Made by a program: the position numbers and the translations under genes. The notes beneath the pieces are model-generated. The model saw only the letters and a program-made list of their open reading frames with translations, had not been told where the DNA came from and ran no database searches. A stretch of 64,000 bases of DNA from Mycolicibacterium poriferae (GTDB lineage: Bacteria > Actinomycetota > Actinomycetes > Mycobacteriales > Mycobacteriaceae), in contig NZ_AP022570.1 of the NCBI RefSeq assembly GCF_010728325.1, positions 5,022,001 to 5,086,000 on the forward strand, in the 5' to 3' direction. How positions within the stretch are numbered: the stretch's first letter is position 1; each line of letters opens with the position of its first letter. Of this stretch, positions 17,525 to 25,853 are shown piece by piece.

Positions 17525-18157
17525 ATGACCGAGCGGATGCTGATCGAATCGGTGATGCCGCGTGCCGATGCCCTCATCGCGGTACACACCATGGTTGCCG
17601 CCCAGCCGGCCGCCACCTATCGCGCGGCGCGCGACCTCGACTTCCTCACGGTCCGCACACCGCTGCTGACGGTCGCCATGTGGTTGCGGGGCCTGCCCGA
17701 ACGACTGCGCGGCAACTCCGCCGCCCCGCCGGAGCGGCTGCGGCTCGAGGACATGGCGGCGATGCCCGGCTGGCTTCTGGTCGGGGAACGTCCCGGCTCC
17801 GAGGTCGTGTTCGGCGCCGTCGGCCGATTCTGGCGACCGGTGATCGATTGGCGGCAGGTCGGCCCCGACGAGTTCGCGGAGTTCAACGAGCCCGGGTGGG
17901 GCAAGATCGCCGCCAACTTCTCGGTGACCACCTACGGCGAGCAGCACACGCTGCTGAGCTATCAGTGCCGCACCGTCACCACCGATCCCGACTCGCGGCG
18001 CCGGTTCCGGCGGTACTGGTGGCTGATCCGGCCGTTCGTCGCGCACATCATGCGGGCCACCGTGGCCACCATCAAGGTCGACGCCGAGTCCCGCGGTCCG
18101 ACGGCGGCGACCGTATCAGCCGACGCCGCCACCCCGGCGAACAGGATCGAGCCATGA
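17525..18157 (+). CDS. Hypothetical protein, SRPBCC-like
   Basis: The 210-residue product starts at ATG 17525. It lacks a signal peptide or membrane span. Segments such as VVFGAVGRFWRPVIDW, FAEFNEPGWGKIAANFSV and LLSYQCRTVTTD resemble the ligand-binding SRPBCC fold found in many actinobacterial conserved hypotheticals. The gene overlaps the thioredoxin gene by 4 nt (ATGA), so the two are co-translated. The function is unknown. Confidence 0.75.
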   Translation: MTERMLIESVMPRADALIAVHTMVAAQPAATYRAARDLDFLTVRTPLLTVAMWLRGLPERLRGNSAAPPERLRLEDMAAMPGWLLVGERPGSEVVFGAVGRFWRPVIDWRQVGPDEFAEFNEPGWGKIAANFSVTTYGEQHTLLSYQCRTVTTDPDSRRRFRRYWWLIRPFVAHIMRATVATIKVDAESRGPTAATVSADAATPANRIEP

Positions 18158-18576
18158 CGCCCAGCACCGTCGCGTGTGCACACTGCGGCCAACGCAACCG
18201 GGTGCCGGCGGGTGGCCGCGGCAAGCCCCGCTGCGCGAAGTGCCGGCAGTGGTTGCCGTGGATCGTCTCGGCCGGTGACCGGGACTTCGCCGAGGTGGTC
18301 GAGACCGCGTCGGTACCGGCTCTGGTGGACTTCTGGGCGACGTGGTGCGGCCCGTGCCGGATGGTGAGTCCGGCGCTGGAGCAGCTGGCCGGTGAGCGGG
18401 CGGGCTCGCTGAAGTTGGTCAAGGTCGACGTGGACACTGCGCCGGAACTGTCGCAACGCTTCCAGGTGCAGGCCGTTCCGACGCTGCTGCTGATGGACGG
18501 CGGTCGTGTTCTGGCGCGCAAGTCTGGTGCGGCGCCGGTCGCGGCTCTGCGCAGCTGGGTCGACGAGGTCCTGTGA
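18154..18576 (+). CDS. Thioredoxin with N-terminal zinc ribbon (Trx2-type)
   Basis: The 140-residue product starts at ATG 18154. The N-terminal zinc ribbon is formed by two CxxC pairs (ACAHCGQ, RCAKCRQ); the thioredoxin domain follows with VDFWATWCGPCRMVSP as active site and VQAVPTLLLMDGG containing the cis-Pro. It reduces protein disulfides in the cytoplasm. The added zinc ribbon is the Trx2 pattern, in which zinc release senses oxidation. It lies upstream of an OhrR-like peroxide sensor, in keeping with a redox role. Confidence 0.93.
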   Translation: MTPSTVACAHCGQRNRVPAGGRGKPRCAKCRQWLPWIVSAGDRDFAEVVETASVPALVDFWATWCGPCRMVSPALEQLAGERAGSLKLVKVDVDTAPELSQRFQVQAVPTLLLMDGGRVLARKSGAAPVAALRSWVDEVL

Positions 18577-18599
18577 CTCCAAGGCGGGTGTCGGTACTC

Positions 18600-18625
18600 A
18601 CAGTTGTTGCTGGTCCACAAACTGT
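18600..18625. promoter_or_regulatory. Candidate OhrR operator (inverted repeat)
   Basis: Arms ACAGTTGTTG and CACAAACTGT (8 of 10 positions complementary) are separated by 6 nt and end 17 bp before the MarR/OhrR start. Such palindromes are the usual autoregulatory site of OhrR. Confidence 0.45.
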
Positions 18626-18642
18626 TAGGGCACTATCAAGTG

Positions 18643-19125
18643 ATGGCCAAGACCGCGAGTGTCGACCCGCTTTCCCTGGAACAGCAGGTGTGTTTCGCGT
18701 TGGCCGTCACCAACCGCGCGGTGCTCGCCGTTTACCGGCCGCTGCTGGAGCCGCTGGGCCTGACGCACCCGCAGTACCTGGTGATGCTGGCAATGTGGGA
18801 CCACCAGCGCTCCGATCGGGGCGACGCGCCGCTGTCGGTCAAGCAGATCGCCGCCATGCTGCAGATCGACTCGGCCACCCTGTCGCCCATGCTCAAGCGC
18901 CTCGAGACGCTCGGATTGATCACCCGTCGCCGCAACGCCGCCGACGAGCGCGCCACCGACGTCAGCCTCACCGAGGCGGGTACCGCGCTGCGTGCGCGCG
19001 CACTCGACATCCCGCCGGCCGTCGTCGCCCGGCTCGGTGTGGAGTTGACCGAGCTGGAGCATCTCCGCGACGCCTTGACCCGTATCAACGCTGCCGCGCT
19101 CGCCGTCGGCGCATTGCAGTCCTGA
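18643..19125 (+). CDS. MarR-family regulator, OhrR-type peroxide sensor
   Basis: The 160-residue product starts at ATG 18643. The N-terminus LEQQVCFALAVTNRAVLAVYRPLLEPLGLTHPQYLVM matches OhrR, including the single reactive Cys in QVCFAL and the two Tyr residues that hydrogen-bond to it. The winged helix is LSVKQIAAMLQIDSATLSPMLKRLETLGLITRRRN with DERATDVSLTEAG. It should sense organic hydroperoxides by Cys oxidation. No ohr gene is adjacent, so its target is either the next gene or elsewhere. Confidence 0.88.
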   Translation: MAKTASVDPLSLEQQVCFALAVTNRAVLAVYRPLLEPLGLTHPQYLVMLAMWDHQRSDRGDAPLSVKQIAAMLQIDSATLSPMLKRLETLGLITRRRNAADERATDVSLTEAGTALRARALDIPPAVVARLGVELTELEHLRDALTRINAAALAVGALQS

Positions 19126-19147
19126 CCCGCCCACTGAAGGAGCCGAC

Positions 19148-19564
19148 ATGACCGCCAGCACCCCCAGCCTGTGGCAGCGCCTCACCTACATCTATGGCCG
19201 ACGCCTACCGAAATCGATGCAACGGTGGGTCGCGGAGGATCTCGCCGGCCAGGGTGCGGTGCGCCGGCACATGATTCGCTATGCGATCCCCCCGCTGTTC
19301 GTGCTAGCGCCGTTCTGGTTGATTCCGGTGAACCTCTACATGCACCTGGAGATGACAGTGCCGATCTACGTGTGGGCGCTGTTGATGACGCTGGCACTGA
19401 ACAAGCCCTGGCGCCGGCATCGCCTCGCTGCGCACGGGCTCGATCCCAACCTGGTCGATGTGATCAAACGCAAGCAGCAGGCCAGGATGCACGAGGACTA
19501 TGAGCGCCGATTCGGACCGCGTCCGCAGGAAGCCAAGTGGCAGTCCAACAGCAGCCCGTTCTAA
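19148..19564 (+). CDS. DUF5313-like membrane protein
   Basis: The 138-residue product starts at ATG 19148, 22 nt after ohrR. N-terminal SLWQRLTYIYGRRLPKSMQRWVAEDLAG is followed by two hydrophobic segments (PPLFVLAPFWLIPVNLYMHL and VPIYVWALLMTLALN) and a basic C-terminal half (RKQQARMHEDYERRFGPR). The pattern fits the actinobacterial DUF5313 family of small two-span membrane proteins. The function is unknown. Its stop overlaps the end of a convergent gene by 4 nt. Confidence 0.7.
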   Translation: MTASTPSLWQRLTYIYGRRLPKSMQRWVAEDLAGQGAVRRHMIRYAIPPLFVLAPFWLIPVNLYMHLEMTVPIYVWALLMTLALNKPWRRHRLAAHGLDPNLVDVIKRKQQARMHEDYERRFGPRPQEAKWQSNSSPF

Positions 19565-19959
19565 TGCGAGGGTGCGGCGTGGGCTCCGCCGACCCCGGTG
19601 GTCGACGCCGCGTAGACGTCCGCTGCTCCGATGCCGGACAGGACCAGCAGCGCGAGGGTCCCGCGGCGGGCGCTTGACCGGTTCTTGACCAGTCCCGCCG
19701 CCAACAGCGCCACGTCCAGGACATCTCCGACGACTCGAGTCCAGACCAACCTGGGCGCACCGAGGAGGATGGCTGCGCCGTGGCCACATTCGCGCGCCCC
19801 GAGTGCACGGGTGAGCAACCGGGTCCGGCGGCTGGGCCGAACCCCCGCCATCGAGACGACCGTGTCCGGCGCGACCAGCTCGGAGGCACCGAGGCCCAGG
19901 CTGACCGCCCCGAGTAGTCGCGCCACGGCGTCGGAGCGCGGTGATGTGCTGGTGCTCAT
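19561..19959 (-). CDS. Small hydrophobic protein of unknown function
   Basis: The 132-residue product starts at ATG 19959, with GGAAGGAG about 8 nt upstream; the much longer open frame upstream is not coding. It has several hydrophobic stretches (LLGAVSLGLGASELVAPDTV, RECGHGAAILL, VVGDVLDVALLAAGLV, LALLVLSGIGAADVYA), so three or four membrane spans are likely. The layout recalls the membrane part found before cyclase/dehydrase domains in other actinobacteria (DUF4267-like). No enzyme motif is visible. Confidence 0.65.
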   Translation of the reverse strand: MSTSTSPRSDAVARLLGAVSLGLGASELVAPDTVVSMAGVRPSRRTRLLTRALGARECGHGAAILLGAPRLVWTRVVGDVLDVALLAAGLVKNRSSARRGTLALLVLSGIGAADVYAASTTGVGGAHAAPSH

Positions 19960-20121
19960 GTCGTGTGGCTCCTTCCGGCGCCAGACCCTTCTGACGCCCC
20001 GGCCATGTACCCGGTGGCTCCGACTCCATGCCACCGGGGCCCGATTACGGCGCCGAAGAAGATCCCGACGGGGCCGCGGCACTTCCCCGGAAACACGAGT
20101 CCCACAAGTAACAATGGCCAC

Positions 20122-20838
20122 ATGGGCGAACCCGCTGATACACCACCGGTCGATGACGATGCGCGCGCTCCAGCACCGCCCGCGGCCGAGGTGACGCCAC
20201 CATCGCCGGCCCGAACACCGACGCCCCCACGCCCGAAGCGCCAGTGGGGCCGGACCGCCGCACGTCAGGCCGCCGCCGTCTCGTCGAAACTCGCACCGGT
20301 CGTGCGTGGCGCCGGGGACCGGGTGGCCGCGGCGTCGGCCACCACGCTCTTGCTGGGACTGCTCGGAGTGCTCCTGATCTCGAGCGTGGTCGCGGGGTTG
20401 ACCTCCGACGGCTCGCTCGGCGTGGCCGCCACAGTCCTGTTCATCCCGATGCTGTCGGGGTTGATCGGCGCCATCGGCATGCGTTGTCTCGATGACCGCC
20501 GCAGGACGCAGGCGCAGCAGGACAACGAGCGGGAAGAGACGCGGACCCTGCAGCAGATCGAGCACACCCTCGACTACGTCGATTGCAAGCTCACCACCGC
20601 GTTGACCCAGTTCGGCACCGACCGCCACAACGAAGCGGTGATCGGGATGTTCCAGGCCAAAGCCGCCACCGAGCTGTACCTGGGCACCGACCGCCGGACC
20701 GAAGCCCGCTCCGCACCCGAGTCCGAATCCGACGGCATCGACCTGGTGAGCCAGTACGGTCTTGCCGAACTGCTGACCCCCCGCAGCGTCGGCAGTAAGT
20801 CGGACTCGACAACAGCAACGAACCGGTCCTGCGCCTGA
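20122..20838 (+). CDS. Proline-rich membrane protein, unknown function
   Basis: The 238-residue product starts at ATG 20122. It has a Pro/Ala-rich cytoplasmic N-terminus (about residues 1-45), then two membrane spans (TLLLGLLGVLLISSVVAGL and GVAATVLFIPMLSGLIGAIGM), then a charged helical segment (RRRTQAQQDNEREETRTLQQIEHTLDYV) likely to form a coiled coil. The family is not recognised. It stands alone between a convergent and a divergent gene. Confidence 0.7.
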   Translation: MGEPADTPPVDDDARAPAPPAAEVTPPSPARTPTPPRPKRQWGRTAARQAAAVSSKLAPVVRGAGDRVAAASATTLLLGLLGVLLISSVVAGLTSDGSLGVAATVLFIPMLSGLIGAIGMRCLDDRRRTQAQQDNEREETRTLQQIEHTLDYVDCKLTTALTQFGTDRHNEAVIGMFQAKAATELYLGTDRRTEARSAPESESDGIDLVSQYGLAELLTPRSVGSKSDSTTATNRSCA

Positions 20839-20862
20839 TGGGAGTCGATCGGCGAGCCTAGC

Positions 20863-22158
20863 TCAGGAGCACGCCGACCTCGGCGTCGCGACCAGCCCGT
20901 CGATGACGTCGGTCAGCACGGAATATCCACCGCTGGACGCCATGTCGGCCGCCACGCGGCGGCTGGCCCGCCGATACCGCTCATCGTTCAGAACCGTGGT
21001 GATCGCCGAATGCAATTGGCGCACATTGGGGCGCTCCCGCCGGATCTGGCGGCCGACGCCGGACCAGCGCACCCGCGCCCCCACTTCCGGCTTGTCCTCT
21101 TTACCTCCGGTAGCCACGATGGGGACGCCGTAGCGCAGCGCGTACTGCACGCCGCCATAGCCCCCATTCGTCACGAAAGCCGATGTGAGAGGCAGTAGTT
21201 CGTCATAGGAGAGGTAGTCAGCCGCGCGAGCGTTGGCCGGAAGGGGCGGAAGCGTGTCGACGGGGCGGCCGCCGGTGGTCACCACCACCAACACGTCCTC
21301 GCACGACATCGCCTCGAGGGTCGGAACGATCAGTTGGCTGTAGTCCTTGTTGGCGAACGTGCCCTGGGTGACATGGACGACAGGTGTAGAGCCGTCGAGA
21401 TCGGCCCACCAATCGGGTTTCGGTGCGTGCGAGCCGCGGGCCGACAGAGGCCCGGCGAATCGCAGATGCGGCGGCGCATCCGAGCGCGGGTATTCGAACG
21501 CCGGCACCGTGAACTGCACGATCGCGTCGGCGTGCGCGGCCCAGTCGTGCACCGAGAACGGCATCGAGCAGTTGTGTAACTCGCGGTAGAGCCGGTCGGC
21601 GCGTCGGGTGGCGCTCGCCAGCACGGGGCGGGTGAGCCACGTCAACACAGCGTTGCGGGGCCTGTTGCCCCAGCGCGCCGGCGGGATGCCGAGACCGAAG
21701 GGAGCGGTGTCACGGCTGCTGAGCCCAAGCGGGAGGCCACTGCACATCACCACCGGTGGACGTGTAGCCCGCGGATACCCGAGGAGAAAAGCTCCGCCGG
21801 CGAAGGCCGAATCGGCCAGGACGACGTCGATGGGCTGCGCGGCATGAGCGGCCACGACGTTGTGGCATTGCAGTACGCCGGGATTGATGAAGAGGTGCTC
21901 GACGTCGAAGGCAACCGCCCTGGCGCCGGTCAGCCGCGCCCGTTGCGGGAACCGGGCGTTGATGTCCACGCGGTCGTCGTAGTCTGCAAGGCCGGTCAGC
22001 GCGATGTGTCTGGCGCCGGTGGTGGCGACCGCGTCGGCGAACCGGCTGCCGGTCAGGAATCGCACGTCATCCCCGCGAGCGACCAGGTGGCGGGCAACCG
22101 CCAGCAGCGGAGTGACGTGTCCGTGAATGGGCACGCTGGCGATCAGAACGGAAACCAC
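20863..22158 (-). CDS. UGT/MGT-family glycosyltransferase (GT1, GT-B fold)
   Basis: The 431-residue product starts at GTG 22158, with AGGAG upstream. The N-terminal acceptor domain begins VLIASVPIHGHVTPLLAVARHL. The C-terminal nucleotide-sugar domain contains VVHVTQGTFANKDYSQLIVPTL, ADYLSYDELLPLTSAFVTNGGYGGVQYALRYGVPIVATGGKEDKPEVGARV, a variant of the UGT signature. Such enzymes glycosylate small lipophilic molecules, often macrolides or rifamycins, and so can inactivate them. The TetR gene is divergent and probably controls it; the acceptor is unknown. Confidence 0.88.
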   Translation of the reverse strand: MVSVLIASVPIHGHVTPLLAVARHLVARGDDVRFLTGSRFADAVATTGARHIALTGLADYDDRVDINARFPQRARLTGARAVAFDVEHLFINPGVLQCHNVVAAHAAQPIDVVLADSAFAGGAFLLGYPRATRPPVVMCSGLPLGLSSRDTAPFGLGIPPARWGNRPRNAVLTWLTRPVLASATRRADRLYRELHNCSMPFSVHDWAAHADAIVQFTVPAFEYPRSDAPPHLRFAGPLSARGSHAPKPDWWADLDGSTPVVHVTQGTFANKDYSQLIVPTLEAMSCEDVLVVVTTGGRPVDTLPPLPANARAADYLSYDELLPLTSAFVTNGGYGGVQYALRYGVPIVATGGKEDKPEVGARVRWSGVGRQIRRERPNVRQLHSAITTVLNDERYRRASRRVAADMASSGGYSVLTDVIDGLVATPRSACS

Positions 22159-22206
22159 AACATGCTCCTGTGTTCATTTGAGTGGTGTGACGTAGTATTG
22201 ATCACT

Positions 22207-22890
22207 ATGCCATACCAGTCAATATCTGGGCCGGGAACCAACAAGTCGCCATCCCGAAATCGCACCTACCGTTCTCAGTTGCGGCGCCAGCGGGCTGAAC
22301 AGACGAGGCAGGACGTGATCTCCGCGGCCGCACCGTTGTTCGCAGAGCTCGGATACGCCCGCACCACTCTGGCCAAAATCGCGGCCGCGGCGGGCGTCTC
22401 GGTCGAAACGGTGCAAACCTGTGGATCCAAGGCCGCCCTCATGATCGCCGCGGTCGAATACAGCGCATTCGGGCAAACCGGAGATCGCGACATCATGGAT
22501 ACCGAGTTCGGGCGCGACCTCAAGGCGATCGAGGATCGCGACGGCGCCGCGAGTTTCACCACCGACTATCAGACCGAGCTGCACCACCGCGCGGCCGCCA
22601 CTACCCGCGCACTGTTGGGTGGCGCAGCGGCCGACCCCACACTCGACGGCTACCTGAGAGATCTCACGGCTGGAATCGGCCGGCAGTCGCGCCGCGTGCT
22701 GCAGCACTTCGCCGATCGCGGCTGGTTACGTACGGACCTGCCCTTCGACGAGGTCGTGGAAACCGCCGCGGTGATCAGCGGGGTCGAGGTCTACCTGCGC
22801 ATGGTCGACCGCGACGGCTGGAGCACGTCGGCATACCGTCAGTGGCTACGCCGGATGTTCGCTGAAGTGATCATGAGCCAGGCCGAATGA
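22207..22890 (+). CDS. TetR-family regulator divergent from the glycosyltransferase
   Basis: The 227-residue product starts at ATG 22207, though a later start is possible because the first 25 residues are unstructured. The HTH is VISAAAPLFAELGYARTTLAKIAAAAGVSVETVQTCGSKAALMIAAVEY. The C-terminal domain is helical. An inverted pair TATTGA (22196) and TCAATA (22219) spans the start codon and may be the operator. The 48-bp gap to the divergent glycosyltransferase gene suggests shared control. Confidence 0.88.
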   Translation: MPYQSISGPGTNKSPSRNRTYRSQLRRQRAEQTRQDVISAAAPLFAELGYARTTLAKIAAAAGVSVETVQTCGSKAALMIAAVEYSAFGQTGDRDIMDTEFGRDLKAIEDRDGAASFTTDYQTELHHRAAATTRALLGGAAADPTLDGYLRDLTAGIGRQSRRVLQHFADRGWLRTDLPFDEVVETAAVISGVEVYLRMVDRDGWSTSAYRQWLRRMFAEVIMSQAE

Positions 22891-22896
22891 CCGACA

Positions 22897-23670
22897 TCAA
22901 CCGAGGTCGGGCGCCCAGGCCACCCCGTTGATGTGACTGCCACCGTCGACGAACAGCGTGTTGCCGGTGACATAGCGGGATCCCTCGCCGGCGAGGAACA
23001 CCGCAACCGGCGCGATGTCCTCGTACGGATCGCCCATCCGGCCCATCGGGTTGGCCGCGTCGGCGAGTTCCTCCATTCCGGGGTAGTCGGCCATGGCCCG
23101 CAGGAATGCCTGGCTCTTGGCCGCGGGACAGATGGCGTTGACGGTCACCCCGGTCGGCGCCCATTCGCGGGCGGCAGTGCGGGTCAGTGTGCGCAGCGCC
23201 TCCTTGGCGGTGTTGTACTCCAGTGAGCCCATGTGCGCGTTGACGCCGTTGAGGCTGCACATGTTGACCACTCGTCCCCAGCCGCGTTGTTTCATGGCGG
23301 GGTATGCGGCGCGCATCGCCCAGAACGGTCCGTAATAGCCCACCGCCATGCCGTGCGCGACCTGCTCGTCGGTTTTGGCCTCCACGCGGTTGAGAGCTCC
23401 CCCGCCCCACGCGTTGTTCACCAGGATGTCCAGCGCGCCGAACTCGGCCAGCGCCACGTCCACGGCATTCTCCACCTGAACTCGTTGCGCCACATCGGTT
23501 TCGACGAACAGTCCGTCGATCTCGTCCGCGACGGCGGCGCCTGCCGCGGCATCGTATTCCGCCACCACCACCCGTGCACCCTCGTACGCGAAGCGCCGCG
23601 CGAGCCCGGCGCCGATACCCGCGCCGGCGCCGGTGATCAACGCGACCTTGCCGCGCAACGCGCCGGTCAC
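22897..23670 (-). CDS. Short-chain dehydrogenase/reductase (SDR)
   Basis: The 257-residue product starts at GTG 23670, which overlaps the stop of the upstream gene (GTGA). SDR motifs: LITGAGAGIGAGLA (Rossmann), ILVNNAWGGG (NNAG variant), NMCSLNG with catalytic Ser, and YNTAKEALR (YxxxK). The C-terminus VTGNTLFVDGGSHINGV is typical. It is the last gene of an LLM-NTF2-SDR operon and probably oxidises a hydroxyl group of a lipid or steroid-like compound. Confidence 0.9.
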   Translation of the reverse strand: MTGALRGKVALITGAGAGIGAGLARRFAYEGARVVVAEYDAAAGAAVADEIDGLFVETDVAQRVQVENAVDVALAEFGALDILVNNAWGGGALNRVEAKTDEQVAHGMAVGYYGPFWAMRAAYPAMKQRGWGRVVNMCSLNGVNAHMGSLEYNTAKEALRTLTRTAAREWAPTGVTVNAICPAAKSQAFLRAMADYPGMEELADAANPMGRMGDPYEDIAPVAVFLAGEGSRYVTGNTLFVDGGSHINGVAWAPDLG

Positions 23671-24155
23671 CGACCCCACCCCCGCAGCCCCACCGCGACC
23701 AGTTCGGCGGCCCGGCCGCTGCCGTCGAGTTGACGGGCCGTGCGGTCGGTGATCTCCCAGCGCTCCCCGTGCCGACGCAGGTTCACCAGGTGCACGCCGG
23801 CACGCATGATCCGGTACCCGTGCTCGTCGCCGCGGACCATCAAGACGGATTCGCAGACCGCTACGGCGGTGTCACCGGTGACGGTGACCACCGGCGGCCC
23901 GAAGAAGTGGCAGCAGCCGCGGCCGATCAATCCTTGATGCGCCTCGGATTCAACCATCGCCGCGACGTCGGCGCGGCTGAACATCACCCAGTCACCGACG
24001 TCGTAGGTGCCCTCGGATGCCCAGAGATCGGCTGCGGCTGCCGCATCGCCGCTGTCGACCAGTGGTCCGTACGCGGCGATCAAGCGGCTGATGGCTCGCT
24101 CGTCCTCCAGTGCCTGAAGTCGTTGTTCCAGTGCGTCGAGACGCTCGTCGCTCAC
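23667..24155 (-). CDS. NTF2/SnoaL-like protein
   Basis: The 162-residue product starts at GTG 24155, overlapping the LLM gene stop. The sequence RLQALEDERAISRLIAAYGPLVDSGDAAAAADLWASEGTYDVG is the standard start of SnoaL_4-type cone-fold proteins. These act as isomerases, dehydratases or hydrolases of ring compounds, or as binding proteins. Being sandwiched between an F420-type oxidoreductase and an SDR, it probably acts in the same catabolic route. Confidence 0.85.
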   Translation of the reverse strand: MSDERLDALEQRLQALEDERAISRLIAAYGPLVDSGDAAAAADLWASEGTYDVGDWVMFSRADVAAMVESEAHQGLIGRGCCHFFGPPVVTVTGDTAVAVCESVLMVRGDEHGYRIMRAGVHLVNLRRHGERWEITDRTARQLDGSGRAAELVAVGLRGWGR

Positions 24156-25021
24156 ATCGCCTCCTCGGTGATCTCGGCGGCCACTTCGCTGAGCGCCCCG
24201 AGTTGGTCGCAGTAGTGCTCGGCCGACTGCGCCGACACTGTGCAGGTGATGGCGGTGGCACCGGCCGAGCGCAACGCGGTCAGTCGCTCGTAGGTGCCGA
24301 CGCGGTCACCCAACGGGTCGACGGCCCGTCCGGTGGGCAGCACCACGTCGACAGAGGCGGGGGTATCGACGCGCGCCAGCATGTCCGAGATCTGCGCTGT
24401 GCGCAGACCGAACGGCATCCAGCCGTCACCGAGATGTGCGGCGCGGCGCAGCGAGCGCAGCGTGCGCCCGCCGACCCAGATCGGCACCCGTGCCTGCTGC
24501 GCACACGGTTGCACGGTGAATCCGTCGAAGCGGTAGAACTCGCCGTCGAACCGGGGCCGGGGGCTCGACATGGAAGCGCGCAGGGCGGCGATGGCCTCGT
24601 CGGCGCGCTCACCTCGCCGTCCGTAGTCGGCGCCGAGCAGGTCGAACTCCGCGGCGAGCGAGCCCACCCCGACGCCGAGCACCAGTCGCCCGCCGCTGAT
24701 CCGGTCGAGGGTGCCGTAGCGCTTGGCGATCTCCAGCGGATGGTGGTAGCCGAGCACCAGAACTGCGGTGACCAGCCGGAGGCGTCTGGTGTGCGCGGCG
24801 AGGAAACTCAACGTGGACAACGGATCCCAATACGTGACGCCGCGCCGGTCCGCCTCCTCCGCCGGGACAGCGACGTGTTCGGGGCAGGTCAGGTGGTCGA
24901 AGCCGTGCTCGTCTGCTGTGCGGGCGATGCGCGCGAGTTCGTCGGCGCCGGCGCGCTCTTCCCACGCGGAGGACACCCCGGGCAGTTGCATGACCACGGG
25001 TGTGGACAGTCCGATCCGCAC
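24152..25021 (-). CDS. LLM-class F420-dependent oxidoreductase
   Basis: The 289-residue product starts at GTG 25021. It is a luciferase-like TIM barrel: IGLSTPVVMQLPG, DHLTCPEHVAVP, LSFLAAHTRRLRLVTAVLVLGYHHPLEIAKRYGTLDRISGGRLVLGVGVGSLAAEFDLLG, and VPIWVGGRTLRSLRRAAHLGDGWMP. This is the LLM-class TIGR03619-like pattern of F420H2 enzymes common in mycobacteria. It is the first gene of an operon with NTF2 and SDR genes, transcribed away from an IclR regulator. The substrate is unknown. Confidence 0.9.
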   Translation of the reverse strand: MRIGLSTPVVMQLPGVSSAWEERAGADELARIARTADEHGFDHLTCPEHVAVPAEEADRRGVTYWDPLSTLSFLAAHTRRLRLVTAVLVLGYHHPLEIAKRYGTLDRISGGRLVLGVGVGSLAAEFDLLGADYGRRGERADEAIAALRASMSSPRPRFDGEFYRFDGFTVQPCAQQARVPIWVGGRTLRSLRRAAHLGDGWMPFGLRTAQISDMLARVDTPASVDVVLPTGRAVDPLGDRVGTYERLTALRSAGATAITCTVSAQSAEHYCDQLGALSEVAAEITEEAM

Positions 25022-25095
25022 CTTGTGGTTGTAACCGTTCGGGTGGACGGGTGGCGCTTGCGTCCCGGTGATCGGGACCGTTACCGTACCTCGGT

Positions 25096-25107
25096 AGAAT
25101 CAATTCT
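25096..25107. promoter_or_regulatory. Candidate operator (AGAAT-N2-ATTCT)
   Basis: A short AT-rich inverted repeat, AGAATCAATTCT, lies 24 bp before the IclR start in the gap between it and the divergent LLM operon. It could be the IclR operator or overlap the -10. The evidence is position and symmetry only. Confidence 0.3.
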
Positions 25108-25130
25108 CGTTTCTGGCGATGAGGTGGTGG

Positions 25131-25853
25131 ATGACCGCAGCGCTCAGCGATCCCGCGCCGACGTCGATGCTGGACCGGTTCACCGTCATCATCGACTGCT
25201 TTGCCGGCGGCGCCCATCTGTTGACACTCGACGAGATCGCCGGCCGCACCGGCCTTCCCCGCTCCTCGGCACACCGGATTCTCGACCAGCTGGTGCGGCT
25301 CGGCTGGCTGACCCACTGCGTACGGGGTTACGGGTTGGGGGTGCGGGCGTTGCCCTCGCCGGCCGCACCGGTCAGCGACCTGGCGCTGCGCACCGCCGCC
25401 GCACCGGTACTGCACCGACTGCTGATGCGCACCGGGGCGGTGGTGCACCTCGGCGCGGTAGACCGTGGCGACATCGTCCACCTCGACAAGCTCGGCGGGT
25501 CCGCGGCGGAACGGGTGCCCACCGCGGTGGGAGCCCGGGCACCGGCCCACGGGGTGGCACTCGGGATTGCGGCGCTGGCCGCAATGAGCCCGGAAGACGT
25601 CGAGACCGCGCTGGAACAAGGTGGATCCGGTTTCCGGCCGGGACCACGCTGGTGGGCTGAGTTGCACCGGGTCCGCGACGGCGTGGTGGTCCGCGACGGC
25701 GACCACACCGCCGGCATGGTGTCGGTGGCCGCCGCTGTCGGAGCGGGCGCATCGGTCGGGATCGTCGTCGAGGCAACACGATTCACGCACCGGCACCGAC
25801 ACCTGGTGGTCGAGGCCGCAGCGGAGACCAGAAAGGTTCTCGGGCGCGGCTAA
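25131..25853 (+). CDS. IclR-family transcriptional regulator
   Basis: The product is about 240 residues from ATG 25131, preceded by GAGGTGG; ATG 25119 adds four residues. The N-terminal winged helix is LLTLDEIAGRTGLPRSSAHRILDQLVRLGWL, followed by an effector domain containing VVHLGAVDRGDIVHLDKLGG and GARAPAHGVALGIAALAAM. It is divergent from the LLM/NTF2/SDR operon, which it likely controls. Its stop overlaps a convergent SDR gene. Confidence 0.88.
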   Translation: MTAALSDPAPTSMLDRFTVIIDCFAGGAHLLTLDEIAGRTGLPRSSAHRILDQLVRLGWLTHCVRGYGLGVRALPSPAAPVSDLALRTAAAPVLHRLLMRTGAVVHLGAVDRGDIVHLDKLGGSAAERVPTAVGARAPAHGVALGIAALAAMSPEDVETALEQGGSGFRPGPRWWAELHRVRDGVVVRDGDHTAGMVSVAAAVGAGASVGIVVEATRFTHRHRHLVVEAAAETRKVLGRG

